Below are positions 42,873 to 53,100 of a stretch of DNA of 64,000 nt, one piece after another (positions within the stretch are counted from its first letter, which is position 1; each line of letters begins with the position of its first letter). A program made the position numbers and the translations under genes. The stretch is from Tumebacillus_A lipolyticus (GTDB lineage Bacteria; Bacillota; Bacilli; Tumebacillales; Tumebacillaceae), in contig NZ_JBHUIO010000005.1 in NCBI RefSeq assembly GCF_042682745.1, positions 1,178,001-1,242,000 of the forward strand, given 5' to 3'. The notes under the pieces are model-generated. The model had not been told where the DNA came from. It saw only the letters and a list, made by a program, of their open reading frames with translations, and did no database searches.

Positions 42873-43224
42873 TAAAGAACGATCAAGATCTGTGTGGCTA
42901 TTATATCTTAATTTGCCGGATTTTGTCATTCAAATTTGTAATAAAAATGAGTTGGTAGCTTCACTAATTCAGATTATTATTCATCGCAACTTTATCACGG
43001 GTCGCAACGATCATGAAGCGTTAAATTGATGGGCCGGCAGTTGCTTCAATTGACCGCTTCCCTCACTAGGGATGCGCTTCTCCGCTTATCGTACCAGCAA
43101 GTTCGAAGGGCACCCAGTCGGGTGCCCTTCGATCAGATCGATGGTTGATGGCTGCGCAGGAAATGCAATACTTCAGCCTTGAGCCGCTGATGAAACTGTT
43201 CCCGATCAAATCCGGGCGGGTCTT
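42873..43224 (-). repeat. Direct repeat copy B: hydrolase 3' end, terminator, promoter
   Basis: The parent copy of the 39376-39714 repeat: it contains the genuine C-terminal end of the hydrolase gene, its intact terminator at 43105-43130, and the promoter region of the ABC operon. The two copies flank the ABC operon exactly. Confidence 0.85.
43105..43130 (-). terminator. Terminator of the hydrolase gene
   Basis: GAAGGGCACCC / GGGTGCCCTTC perfect stem with a four-base loop, just after the minus-strand stop codon. Confidence 0.85.
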
Positions 43225-44032
43225 GGGAGGGAGGAAATGACGGGGTGATCATCGATTTTGGAAATGGGCTTAGGAAAGAAAAGTGTCCTGCATTTTCGAC
43301 CGTTGTGTACTGAATCTTATTCGGGTCAGCTACTCCCCCGATAATGATCTGTGCGTGAAAAGGAGGAGTGTACGGATCATTCTCCGCATCAAGCATGAGG
43401 ATCGGGAGGTTAACCGCACGCAATGCCCCTTCAGCCCGAAACCAAACGGACGCCGGCGCCAATAGAACCAGAGACTTGATCCGGTGATCTGGCACTACCT
43501 CGATGATCCGGGATTGTCCATCTGATGACTCCTGCGGAAACGAGGTCGGTATGCCGCCTGCTGCTGCCAACGCGGTGTAGCCGCCCAAGGAATGCCCGAT
43601 GACCGAAACGGCTTCAGGTATGATTTTACGGCTGAACCCCTCATGCTCAAAAAACCAATCGATCGCCAGGCGAAGATGCCTCGGTCTGTATTCGAGGTTC
43701 TGAACCGTCCCTTCCAGGCGATTGTCGTCTCGATTGTTGTACAGATGCTCGGGCATGCCGACGATAAAGCCGTTTCGCGCTAAATGCCGAGCAAGCGTCC
43801 GATACACAAGCGGAGAGCCACCCGTACCATGTGAAATGAGCACGAGAGGAAACTCCCCTTCCAAGAGTTCTGCGTCTCTAGCCACTTCCAGCACATAGGG
43901 CCCTAGTTGCTCTGCTTGTTCAGGCCTGTCTGTCGGATACATCACCCGCATGGAAAACGGAACTCCCAGCGAGGCGTCGAATAGTTGTACTTCAGAATAT
44001 CCTGCATACACTTGCCGATTCCTTTCTGTCAT
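43133..44032 (-). CDS. Alpha/beta hydrolase of the dienelactone/PAF-acetylhydrolase-like group
   Basis: 299 residues, no signal peptide. The oxyanion region is VLISHGTGGSPLVYR (about 63-77), nucleophile Ser in VIGHSLGGYTALAAAGG (about 146-162), acid in MLDAENDPYTPP, and His in ENAGHFSFLSPFP. The pattern fits predicted dienelactone hydrolases and bacterial PAF-acetylhydrolase homologs acting on small esters or lipids. The last about 30 codons are duplicated at 39.6-39.7 kb as part of a direct repeat. Confidence 0.9.
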   Translation of the reverse strand: MTERNRQVYAGYSEVQLFDASLGVPFSMRVMYPTDRPEQAEQLGPYVLEVARDAELLEGEFPLVLISHGTGGSPLVYRTLARHLARNGFIVGMPEHLYNNRDDNRLEGTVQNLEYRPRHLRLAIDWFFEHEGFSRKIIPEAVSVIGHSLGGYTALAAAGGIPTSFPQESSDGQSRIIEVVPDHRIKSLVLLAPASVWFRAEGALRAVNLPILMLDAENDPYTPPFHAQIIIGGVADPNKIQYTTVENAGHFSFLSPFPKSMITPSFPPSQDPPGFDREQFHQRLKAEVLHFLRSHQPSI

Positions 44033-44224
44033 TCAAGAAAGTCCTCCAATCCTCTTTGTGCTCGGGACGATCGCATCGGGATCTAGATGTCAAATTATGA
44101 ATCCTCCTGCGGTGGCCCCTGATATCTATGATCATCGTGTGCAAATTCGGTCGGTTCCTTCGAATATTCCCTGATTATAGCAACCGTGTACTATAATTAT
44201 ACTGAAATGTGTCTTCTATTCTCG

Positions 44225-44372
44225 CAACGGCGTTCTACCACCCGATTTTGTCTGCGTATTACCAGTCCCTAAAAGCAATTGGGAAACATCATGTAACCGC
44301 CGTTGGCGGCGTGGCCGGCAGCTGTGCAATATCATATTTGCCGTCCTTAAGGAGAACAGTCAGCATCGGGCA
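44225..44372 (+). pseudogene. IS110-family transposase remnant (C-terminal end)
   Basis: Reads HPILSAYYQSLKAIGKHH then AVGGV in one frame. After a one-base slip near 44314 it continues LCNIIFAVLKENS. This is the conserved C-terminal block of IS110-type transposases (NP-L--YY--L---GK-H--A--A---L--II-AVL). No N-terminal catalytic DEDD part is present and the ends of the element cannot be found. Confidence 0.7.
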
Positions 44373-44411
44373 ACACCACCTAAAAAATTTACCATTGTGG
44401 GGGGAAAAATA

Positions 44412-45002
44412 ATGATTGATTTTAACATCATTCTGTTTGACGATTTTGAAACGCTTGACGCTTTTGGCCCTGCCGAGATTATTGGAATTGTGCCCGAAAT
44501 CTACAAGCTGGACTACTTTTCATTACATGGGAAAACCGTAACCAGTAGTCAAAATATCCGGGTAACTACCAAACCTTTTTCCGATATGAATCCAGAAGGC
44601 GTTTTACTGATACCAGGGGGTATGGGAACTAGAGCACTGGTAAATGACGCTGATTTCATCCATGAACTGAATACGATTGCTCATAAAGCTGCTTTTGTCT
44701 TAACCGTTTGTACTGGTTCTGCACTTCTCGCAAAAACTGGGATGCTTGACGGGCGACCTGCTACATCAAACAAAATGGCTTTCGAGTGGGTTCAATCTGT
44801 CAATACCAAAGTGGATTGGGTTAAACATGCCCGCTGGGTAGCTGACGGGAATTGTTACACCTCTTCCGGTGTTTCTGCGGGCATGGACATGACTTTAGGA
44901 TTTGTCGGCGATATCCATGGCCAAGACATCGCGAAGAGAATTGCAGATGATATTGAATACATTTGGAACTCTAACAAAAATTTCGACCCTTTTGCCCTTT
45001 GA
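44412..45002 (+). CDS. PfpI/DJ-1-superfamily protein
   Basis: 196 residues. The beginning IILFDDFETLDAFGPAEIIG is typical of the ThiJ/PfpI branch that includes isonitrile hydratase-like and GATase1-domain regulators. The nucleophile elbow is LTVCTGSALLAKTGMLDGR (Cys about 100), followed by the TSSGVSAGMDMTLGFV motif. There is no AraC helix-turn-helix, so this is an enzyme-only member. The start is the ATG after GGGGGGAAAA; a GTG five codons upstream overlaps that site. Composition is more AT-rich than the flanking GC-rich regulator, and an IS110 remnant lies directly upstream, hinting at acquisition. Confidence 0.9.
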   Translation: MIDFNIILFDDFETLDAFGPAEIIGIVPEIYKLDYFSLHGKTVTSSQNIRVTTKPFSDMNPEGVLLIPGGMGTRALVNDADFIHELNTIAHKAAFVLTVCTGSALLAKTGMLDGRPATSNKMAFEWVQSVNTKVDWVKHARWVADGNCYTSSGVSAGMDMTLGFVGDIHGQDIAKRIADDIEYIWNSNKNFDPFAL

Positions 45003-45217
45003 CTTTAAATAGCAGTTCTTTCACCACTTCGGGCCAACATGGCCCGAAGTGTCAACGCTCATCATGGGCTACGGAGTGGCGGTCTTTGATGGCAACCAGC
45101 GCATGATCGATTATCTGCGCCATTCGAGGTATTTCTGCCGGACCACCCTTGCATACTCGCTAAAATATACCCTAAAAGAGGTATGGAGCAGAGGTCGGCG
45201 CTTCTTTACTATATGTA

Positions 45218-45439
45218 ATGGAAGACTTTATCAGGAAGGGAACAGCAACCGATATGGGAAATGCACTTACCGCTTTTGCCTTGGCCTTTTTGATCGGAGC
45301 CATTTTTTACGGTATTTTGTGGTGGCAGGGTGACGGCATGGGCCTCAGATTTGCCAAATGGTACTTCATTATCCTCTTCGTTGTATCGATGATCGTCGGA
45401 ATCGTCACCCTCATCACTGGCAACAGCATCTTCGAGTAA
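45218..45439 (+). CDS. Small two-helix membrane protein
   Basis: Up to 73 residues. Two hydrophobic segments (ALTAFALAFLIGAIFYGILW and YFIILFVVSMIVGIVTLIT) are separated by a short polar loop; ends NSIFE. I do not recognise a family. The start is uncertain: the ATG at 45218 has no ribosome binding site, while ATG 45254 follows AGGAAGGG at a long spacing, so the real protein may have 61 residues. A very long hairpin follows. Confidence 0.55.
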   Translation: MEDFIRKGTATDMGNALTAFALAFLIGAIFYGILWWQGDGMGLRFAKWYFIILFVVSMIVGIVTLITGNSIFE

Positions 45440-45464
45440 ACTTAGCCCCTCTCCGAACAAATAA

Positions 45465-45515
45465 CAAGAACGGCAAGAACGCCAAGGTGCTTCCCTGGCG
45501 TTCTTGCCGTTCTTG
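45465..45515 (+). terminator. 20-bp perfect hairpin after the small membrane protein gene
   Basis: CAAGAACGGCAAGAACGCCA (45465-45484) pairs fully with 45496-45515. The arms are themselves built from two near-copies of CAAGAACG(G/C)C. There is no T run, so it may be a processing or stability element as much as a terminator. Confidence 0.6.
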
Positions 45516-45617
45516 CCTTGCGCAAATCGGCGATTTACAAAGCGAGGAGCCCGCGATAGACTGATGCAAAGAAATATTTGACTCTACCTTAAACACAATC
45601 CCTCTTTTGTTAAGACA

Positions 45618-48600
45618 TTGACTTACCTAGCCTGCTTGATGGACGGTGTGATCGATTTTATGCCAAATGCTGATATAAATCGCAGTGTGTACGATGTAGG
45701 AAGCGACACTCCCTTTGCGACGTTGCGGGAATGGTTGCTCAAGCGAACCGCCATGCCGCCGGAGCAATTCCTGCCTTTTGCCCGTGCACTGGCGGCCGCG
45801 CTTGCCGAGAGCTGCAACCGCGGCTTCCCTTTGCCGGAGTTGCAGCCAGATAAAATCGCCGTCGCTGTTGACGGCAGCGTTCGGCTGTTGCAGAGGGAGC
45901 AGCGCGACCCGCTGGGCGAAGCTACCTGGCCTTATTGCTCTCCTGAACGCACGGGGCGCATGCAGCGGCAGGAGGACGAGCGCAGCAGCCTGTATTCGTT
46001 AGGCGTTATTTTCTATGAAATGCTCGCGGGGTCGCCGCCGTTTGCGGCGGACGATCCGCTCGCTTGGATGTATATGCATCTGGCGCAAAGTCCGCCCCCG
46101 CTGCGCGGGCGGCTGCCCGATCTGCCGGAAGCGCTGGAGCAGGTCGTCCTGAAGCTGTTGGACAAAAATCCGGACAGGCGCTTCAAATCAGCAGAAAGCT
46201 TGCTGGCAGCGCTTGAAGATTGCGAGCAGGCCAATCCGGCCCAGCATGGGGCGCCCGGCTTCTACGGACGGGAATCTGAAGTCGCACAGCTGGAGCATGC
46301 GTTCCGCTCCGTCTGCCTCGGATCGTCCGAGGCCGTATACGTATGCGGAGAGGCTGGCGTTGGCAAATCGCGGTTAATCGAAGAGACGTTCCGCGACGGC
46401 AAGCTCGCCGATTCCTATTACTTCATCTCCGGCAAATTCGAGCAGCTCGCTTCCGGCGTGCCCTATGAGCCGATCGTCAAAGCGTTTCGCGGCTTAATAC
46501 GCCGACTGCTCGGCGAATCGGAGGCAGCCTTCGAGGCGTGGCGTGAGAAGCTGACACGGACGATGGGAAGTGTAGCTGGCGTAGTCGCCGCGCTCATCCC
46601 TGAGACGCGTCTGCTGTTCGGAACGGATGCGGCAAGCGAAGAGGAACTGCCGACGGCAGAAGCGCGCAATCGGTTTCTCTACGCATTCCGCCGCTTTGTA
46701 GGAGCACTCGCGGCCAAGGAGCATCCGCTCGTGCTGTTCATCGACGATCTGCAGTGGGCAGATATGTCGTCGCTGCAGCTGCTCGACGCCTTGATCCGCG
46801 ATCCGGAATGCCAATATTTGCTGCTCATCGGCGCCTATCGCCCGGAGCTCGGCGCTTCGATGCCGCTGCCCGGCTCTGGAGCGGAGGGAAGCGCATCGGA
46901 ACAGACTGTCATGCGGTATATCCGGCTCGCCTCGCTGCCGCTGGAGACGCTCAACAGACTGGCAGCCGACACGCTCGGTGCGGCCGAGGTTCAGACGCTG
47001 CCGCTGAGCGCAGCATTGGTCGCCCGCACCGGCGGCAACCCGTTTCACTTCAAGCAGTTGCTGCTTCGACTGCGCGATGAACGGCGCTTGCAGTGGCAGC
47101 CGGACAGCAACATCTGGCAGTGGCAGATCGATTCCACCCTTGGCGACGATGCCGAATTCGAGGTCGTCGGCCTGCTGGATTACCGGCTAGGGCTGTTGCC
47201 ACAGTCTGCTGTCGAGCTATTGAAGGCGGCTGCCTGCGTGGGCAGCTCGTTCAACCTCAAGCTTGTCGCCTCCGTCTGCAGACTTTCGGAGGAGCAAGGT
47301 CTGGCAGCCTGGCAGGCGATGGAAGCCGGAGGGCTGGTGCTCCGCCAGCCGGACGGAAGCGCCCACTTCGCCCATGACAGCATTCAGAAGCTGATCTATA
47401 ACCGGATCGGCGAATCGGAGCGCTCGCACCTGCACCTGGCGATCGGGCGATCCATTTCCGCAGAAAGAACGAGCGAAGTCGGCGGAGACGAGAGGCTGTT
47501 CGAGCAAGCCTTGCACATGAACCGCGGAGCGGAACTGCTGAACAGCGACGAGGAACGGCTTGCGCTCGCGGAGCTGAATTTACAGGCTGGCAACCGCGCC
47601 TTGGCCACTTCTGCCTATGATGCTGCGCTCAGCTACTACAGTCGCGGCAGCTCCCTGCTCGAAGAGGGGCACTGGAACGACCGCTTCGATTTGTGCTTCG
47701 AGCTGAGCGTCCGTTTGGCAGAATGCACCTATCTGTGTGGACAGGGAGAAGATTCGCTGCGACAAGTCCATACCTTGCTGACGCGAGCGCGCAATCCGAT
47801 CGAACGCAGCCGCGTGCAAATGATCCGCATTATGCAGCTCATCAATCAAGGCAAATATGCGGAAGGAACTGCGCTCGGCATGCAGAGTTTGTCCGAGTTC
47901 GGAATTCGCCTGTCCCCGAAGCCTGGCCCGCTGCGGTTGCTGGCCGAGAAGTGGAAAACGAACGCGATGCTGGCCCGCTCAGATGATCGACTGCACCAGC
48001 TGCCAGAGATGACCGATCCGCAGCTGATCGCCGCCCTAAACCAGATTGTGGCGATTGTGCCGTCCACCTTTTTTACCGACAAAAAAGTATTCTTCCTGCT
48101 GACGAGCAGGGCATTGCGGCTCTTGCTTCATGGTGGCCACTCTCCGCTTGCGGCTGTCGTCTTCTCCGCTTATGGCATGCTGGCTGAGACCGCTTGGCGC
48201 AAGCACGGGATGGCGATGCGGCTCGGTCGGTTGGGTGTAGCGCTCGCCGAAAGCGGCGGTCTGGCGTCGGTCAGCAGCATGGCGCTCACCATGCACAGCG
48301 CGGTCAACAGCATCTTCGCCGGAGACGCTCGCGAGACCGACCGCTACTTGCCCGAGGCGATGCGCCACGGCCTGAACGCCGGCGATTATATTTTTGCCAG
48401 CTTCGCCATGGGCGGCCATGTCAACTCCCTGTACACGCGCTGCTCGCTGCGCGAGATGGCGCGCGTCATCGCCGAGTACATGACGGTGCTTGAGACGACG
48501 AAGGATGAGTTCGTGCAGCAAAACTTCTATCTGTATCTGCAATGGATTGCTGCGCTTCAAGGGAAGACAGAATCGCCAGTTTCCTTCAACGACAGCCAGT

Positions 48601-50051
48601 TCTCAGAAGCGGCCTTCCTTGCTCGCATCGGGCGAGAGGAGACGGCCGCGACGACGCTCTATCAGTTCAGCACGTATAAAGCGCAGTTGTGCTACCTGCA
48701 GGGTCGTCATGATGAGGCTGCAGCATGGTGTCTCAGGGCAGCGGAGCATGAGCCGTATGCCACCCACCTCCCGCATCTGCCAGAATGCTGCTTCTACGAA
48801 GCGCTCGCTCTGATCGGCTCCCATCTCGCGGAGGGAGCCGGGCGTAGACGCGGCAAAGCTGCACGCATTCGGAAGCTGCTGCGCCGCTACCGCCAATTTG
48901 CGGCCGGCAGCGAGATCAACTTCCGCGCCCGCTGCACGCTGCTGCACGCCGCCTATGCCGAATCGCGCGGACGCGGCAAAGATGCTGAACGACTGTACGA
49001 TGCAGCGCTCCGGGAAGCTTACGAATACGGCGATTTACGGGCGAAGGCGCTCGGCGGCGAGCTCGCCGGACAGTTCTATGAGCGGAACGGGCGGCCAGCG
49101 GCAGCGAGCCATTATCATCGAATCGCGCTGGAGGGTTATACAGAATGGGAGCTGCCCGGCAAGATCGAACTGCTCGCGACTAAGCTGAACGAGGCTCGTC
49201 GGGGCGAGCAACTGCGGCAGGGCAAGCCAGACGATTCGCCAAGAGCAGAGCTTTCCGCGGGAGACGCGGGGGCTGCGCGGCAGGTGCTGCGTGAAGCCGA
49301 GCTGGAAGCTGAGCTGACCGCCATTCTGCGCGCGACCCGCGTCATCACCGGACGCGACAATGCTGACACCATGCTCGCTGAACTGTTGACGATCATGATG
49401 ACCTATGCTGGAGCCAGCACGGGCGCCCTGCTGGCGGCAGGCGGAGAAGATCTGCGCATTCAGGTCTACGCCGAGCCGAATCAAGCGGCCGTCGCCGCCG
49501 AGCGCGCGCTGCAAGGAAGTCCGCTGCTGCCCGAGGGCATCGTCCGCTATGTGTATCGCACACAAGAAACGGTTGCCTACAACGGGGAGTCGGACAGCTG
49601 GCTCGCGCGCAATCCCTACGTGGCGTTGCATCGCCCGCAGTCCATGCTATGCCTGCCGGTCAAGATTCACGGCACGCTGCTCGGCGTGCTCTATCTGGAG
49701 AACCGCCTCGCATCCGGCGTGCTCGATGCAGCGCAAACTGGCGTACTGCTGTCGATGGCCTCGCAGGGCCTGATGATGTGCGTGCTGCGGCAGTCCCCGG
49801 ACGGTGAGCCTTTCGCCGAGGAGGATGCGCCGCAGGTGCAAGGCGATGTCATCGAGGAGCCGCTGACGGAGCGCGAGTTGGAAGTGCTCGCTCTGCTAGC
49901 TGCTGGGCTTTCCAACAAAGAAATAGCCGACCGCCTGATCATCGCGGTCGGCACAGTCAAAGTGCACGTCAAGCATATATTCGCGAAGCTCAAGGTCAAC
50001 CGCCGCACGAAAGCGATCATGCAGGCGAAGGAACTGAAGCTGCTCGACTGA
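45618..50051 (+). CDS. Giant regulator: protein-kinase-like, AAA ATPase, TPR-like, GAF and LuxR HTH
   Basis: Up to 1477 residues. Residues about 1-190 resemble only the C-lobe of a Ser/Thr protein kinase (YCSPERTGRM, SLYSLGVIFYEMLAGSPPF, DKNPDRRFKSAESLLAAL). The ATP-binding lobe and the HRD catalytic loop are missing, so it should be inactive. Then come a AAA/STAND ATPase with Walker A GEAGVGKS (about 240-247) and Walker B LVLFIDDLQWAD, a long helical TPR-like region (about 550-1200), a GAF domain (about 1240-1400) and a LuxR helix-turn-helix (LTERELEVLALLAAGLSNKEIADR). Such proteins integrate a ligand signal into transcription. The gene is markedly GC-rich compared with its neighbours. The start is weak: TTG 45618 or ATG 45639. 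Confidence 0.9.
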   Translation: MTYLACLMDGVIDFMPNADINRSVYDVGSDTPFATLREWLLKRTAMPPEQFLPFARALAAALAESCNRGFPLPELQPDKIAVAVDGSVRLLQREQRDPLGEATWPYCSPERTGRMQRQEDERSSLYSLGVIFYEMLAGSPPFAADDPLAWMYMHLAQSPPPLRGRLPDLPEALEQVVLKLLDKNPDRRFKSAESLLAALEDCEQANPAQHGAPGFYGRESEVAQLEHAFRSVCLGSSEAVYVCGEAGVGKSRLIEETFRDGKLADSYYFISGKFEQLASGVPYEPIVKAFRGLIRRLLGESEAAFEAWREKLTRTMGSVAGVVAALIPETRLLFGTDAASEEELPTAEARNRFLYAFRRFVGALAAKEHPLVLFIDDLQWADMSSLQLLDALIRDPECQYLLLIGAYRPELGASMPLPGSGAEGSASEQTVMRYIRLASLPLETLNRLAADTLGAAEVQTLPLSAALVARTGGNPFHFKQLLLRLRDERRLQWQPDSNIWQWQIDSTLGDDAEFEVVGLLDYRLGLLPQSAVELLKAAACVGSSFNLKLVASVCRLSEEQGLAAWQAMEAGGLVLRQPDGSAHFAHDSIQKLIYNRIGESERSHLHLAIGRSISAERTSEVGGDERLFEQALHMNRGAELLNSDEERLALAELNLQAGNRALATSAYDAALSYYSRGSSLLEEGHWNDRFDLCFELSVRLAECTYLCGQGEDSLRQVHTLLTRARNPIERSRVQMIRIMQLINQGKYAEGTALGMQSLSEFGIRLSPKPGPLRLLAEKWKTNAMLARSDDRLHQLPEMTDPQLIAALNQIVAIVPSTFFTDKKVFFLLTSRALRLLLHGGHSPLAAVVFSAYGMLAETAWRKHGMAMRLGRLGVALAESGGLASVSSMALTMHSAVNSIFAGDARETDRYLPEAMRHGLNAGDYIFASFAMGGHVNSLYTRCSLREMARVIAEYMTVLETTKDEFVQQNFYLYLQWIAALQGKTESPVSFNDSQFSEAAFLARIGREETAATTLYQFSTYKAQLCYLQGRHDEAAAWCLRAAEHEPYATHLPHLPECCFYEALALIGSHLAEGAGRRRGKAARIRKLLRRYRQFAAGSEINFRARCTLLHAAYAESRGRGKDAERLYDAALREAYEYGDLRAKALGGELAGQFYERNGRPAAASHYHRIALEGYTEWELPGKIELLATKLNEARRGEQLRQGKPDDSPRAELSAGDAGAARQVLREAELEAELTAILRATRVITGRDNADTMLAELLTIMMTYAGASTGALLAAGGEDLRIQVYAEPNQAAVAAERALQGSPLLPEGIVRYVYRTQETVAYNGESDSWLARNPYVALHRPQSMLCLPVKIHGTLLGVLYLENRLASGVLDAAQTGVLLSMASQGLMMCVLRQSPDGEPFAEEDAPQVQGDVIEEPLTERELEVLALLAAGLSNKEIADRLIIAVGTVKVHVKHIFAKLKVNRRTKAIMQAKELKLLD

Positions 50052-50056
50052 TGGAG

Positions 50057-50087
50057 GAAGGGGGTCACTCTATGGGTGACCCCCTTC
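50057..50087. terminator. Bidirectional terminator between convergent long genes
   Basis: GAAGGGGGTCAC / GTGACCCCCTTC perfect stem between the LuxR regulator (plus) and the SLH protein (minus). Confidence 0.85.
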
Positions 50088-50136
50088 AAACTTCCCCGGT
50101 TTCAGATCGACTACATCCTGCATGCAGGATAACTCA

Positions 50137-53100
50137 TCAGTCGGAATGTACCTGTGCCCTTTCGACTTCGCCGCTGAGGTAGCGGAGCGCCTCATACGTT
50201 TGCGAAGCGGAACGGATGGCGCCAGCAGCCCAGTGGGAGGCAGGCACGTCAGACCAAGCCTGACCGCCGTCCGGCAAGGACGGACGCCCGAGCACGCGGT
50301 TCAATATGGTGACCGCTTCGGCCCGCGTCACGCTCTGGTCGGGGCGGAAACTGCCGTCCTCGTAGCCGATCATCCATCCCCGGCGTTCAGAGGTAGCAAT
50401 CGCTGCGGCAGCCCAATGGGATGCCGCGTCCGGGAAGCGGGGCTGACCGGATGCTTGCACTTGGCGCCACCGCACGAGCACTGTGGCCAGCTCGGCTCGC
50501 GTCAACGGGTCGTTCGGGCTGAACAGCCCGTCAGGTCGACCGCCCATCCAACCCGCAGCAGACGCCTGCGCGATCGCGTCTGCCGCCCAATGCGTTTGCG
50601 GCACATCGCGGAACGCCGCCGCACTGCTGTCGCCGGTGCGAGCACCTCCGTCCGCCGCCGTTAGCTTGGCAAGCAGAGCGGCCAGCTCGGCGCGCGTTAC
50701 CGACCGGTCAGGGCCGAAGCTGTCGACGGTGTAGCCGCTGACATAGCGCTCGAATAAGGCTTTGATCGGCTCAGCCTGAAGCACCGCAGCTCGGCCGGAA
50801 GCGTCGGAGTGCACCGCGATGCCTGTCGCGCGGCCTTGCAAGTCGTAGCGAATCGTACCGGGCACGATCGATTTCGAGCCGTCACCGTTGACGATTAAGA
50901 CCGCGAGCTTGCGCAGGGCGGCAGAATCGATTCCTTCAGGCAATGGCAGCACTAGCCAAGCGGCTTCGACCGCCCCGCCGGTGACGTTTGCCGTGACTTC
51001 GGCTGGAACGCCGACGAGCTTCACCTGCAACTCGCCCGCACCTGCCGCCTTGGCGTCGCTCAGCGTCTTCTCAGCGTCCTTCGGCTGGCGCAAGGCTCCC
51101 AATTCTACGACCAGCTCGTCGCCCGTTACGGCCAAAGTTCCGGTCGGCAATTCATAAGCGACAGCGCCGATGTCCAGCGTCAGCCGGATGTTATGCGCCG
51201 ACAGTTGGGACAGCGCCTGCGCCGAGAGCCGGAGCTTGACGGCGTCCACCTGCGGAGCATACTCGCCGATCAGTCCGATTCGCAGCTCGTTCTCCCGGCT
51301 CGTCTGCGCGAGTGCGACGATCGCCGAGGCATCTTCCAGCTGCAGCTCTTTCATCATCCGACCGTCAGGGCTCTGGCTGGCAGTTTCGTTCAGCACCGCC
51401 GGAGCAGGCTTGCCGTTCAGCCACGCGGTAAATGCGGCAGACGATGATCCTCCGCTCGACGGCAGGCCTTCGCGAGTCGCTTTGATCGTATAAATCTTCT
51501 GCACGGATGGAAGATGTGCGGATACGACAATTCGAATCGTATTGACGCCGAAATTCAGCGGGATCGAAGCCGTTTCCCCGCGGACGAGCGCTTTGCCGTT
51601 TACGGTGACTGTGGCGTCCTCGTCCTCCGCAGCAGCTTCCAGCGTCATCGAGCTTACCTTCGTCCCCACTTTAAGCTCATAATTTTGCTGCTCGGGATCG
51701 AAGGTGGGAGAGAACGCCAGCTCTTCCTCGCCGACCCAAGCCACGAGCGAGAGAAGCGAGGCATTCGTGCGCCTGATATTGTCGATCTCGATCGTCTCAA
51801 GCGCTTCGTTGCCGGCAGCATCGCGGACATAGACGGTGTACGTACCGTTCACCTCCGCATCGAACTTCTTGTCTGCCTGAATATCCTCGCTCAACCCTTC
51901 GCGGAAGTAACCGATCGACCGTTCTCCCTCCGACCAAAGGAGGTCGGAAATCGAATTCCCCGCTCCCTGGGCCGCCGCTTGAACAGATACGGTCACTTTT
52001 CCGCCAACCGGCTGGGTCGTCTCCGGGATAAGCACAAGCGTCGGCGCGTCTCGGAAAATGTTCGCCACGGTCAGCTGTCTGATCGTTTCATTGCCAGCCT
52101 GATCAATGGCGATCACCGTATACGTGCCATTCATCTCAACAGTAAATTCACCGTCTTCCACCTCGCTGGACGGCCACGGAAAGTCCGGAATGGGAGCCGC
52201 TGACGCCCAGCGGACGCTCTCCATGCCGCTGCCGGTGTCCGCCGCATTCACGGCGATGGTCACGCTGGCTTTCGTTGGCGCGGTCGTGCTCGGTGTCAGC
52301 GTTAAAGTTGGCGCCTCGCGGTCGATATTGGAGATGTTGATGAACGAGATTGCCACATTGCCAGCCTCATCCCGTGCGTACACCGAGTAAAGGCCGTTCT
52401 CACTCGCTTCAAACTCCTCCGTCAAAAGCGCATTTTTGCCTCCGCCGTCCGCAAAGAAGGCGACATCTCGCTCGCCCTTGGCCCAGCGCAGCGCGACCAG
52501 CGAAATGCCAACCTCCTCCCCGGCGGAATGCGCTTCGATGCCAACCGTTACCGGCTCGTTTGTCGGGAAGCTCGGAAAAGGCGTCAGCGCAATCGACGGA
52601 GCCTGGCGCAGAAGATTCGACACGGTGATTGTCGCCAGCGCTTCGTTGCCGGCCGTATCTTCAACATAGGCAGTGTAAGTCCCGTTTGCGGCCACGAAAA
52701 ATTCAGTCGTGAACGAAGTGCCGTTGCCTGATTGAAAATAGGCGGCATCCCTCGTGCCCTCCGCCCAGAGACGCTTGCCGATCGCGACATTGTCGGACGC
52801 CTCTGCCGTCACCACGACATCTGTATTCGTCGGTGCGGTCGTGCTCGGCGAAAGCGTCAGCGTCGGCGCTTCGCGGTCGATGTTGGCAACCGTCACCGGC
52901 ATCAGGGTTACCTTGCCGATGCGGTCGCGAGCGTACACGGTGTAGATTCCGTTTGTGCTCGCCGTGAAGCTGTCGGTGAACGCAGTTCCTTCCGCCAAAA
53001 AGTAGGAGGCGTCTTGTGCGCCTTCCGCCCATTTGATTTGCTCCACGCCGCTTCCCGCATCGCTCGCCGTGACCTGTACGGTCACGTTCTGATTCGTCGC

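Noticed and set aside
45049..45333. 94-codon plus-strand frame before the small membrane protein
   Set aside because: No ribosome binding site and no recognisable similarity; it overlaps the better-supported two-helix protein.
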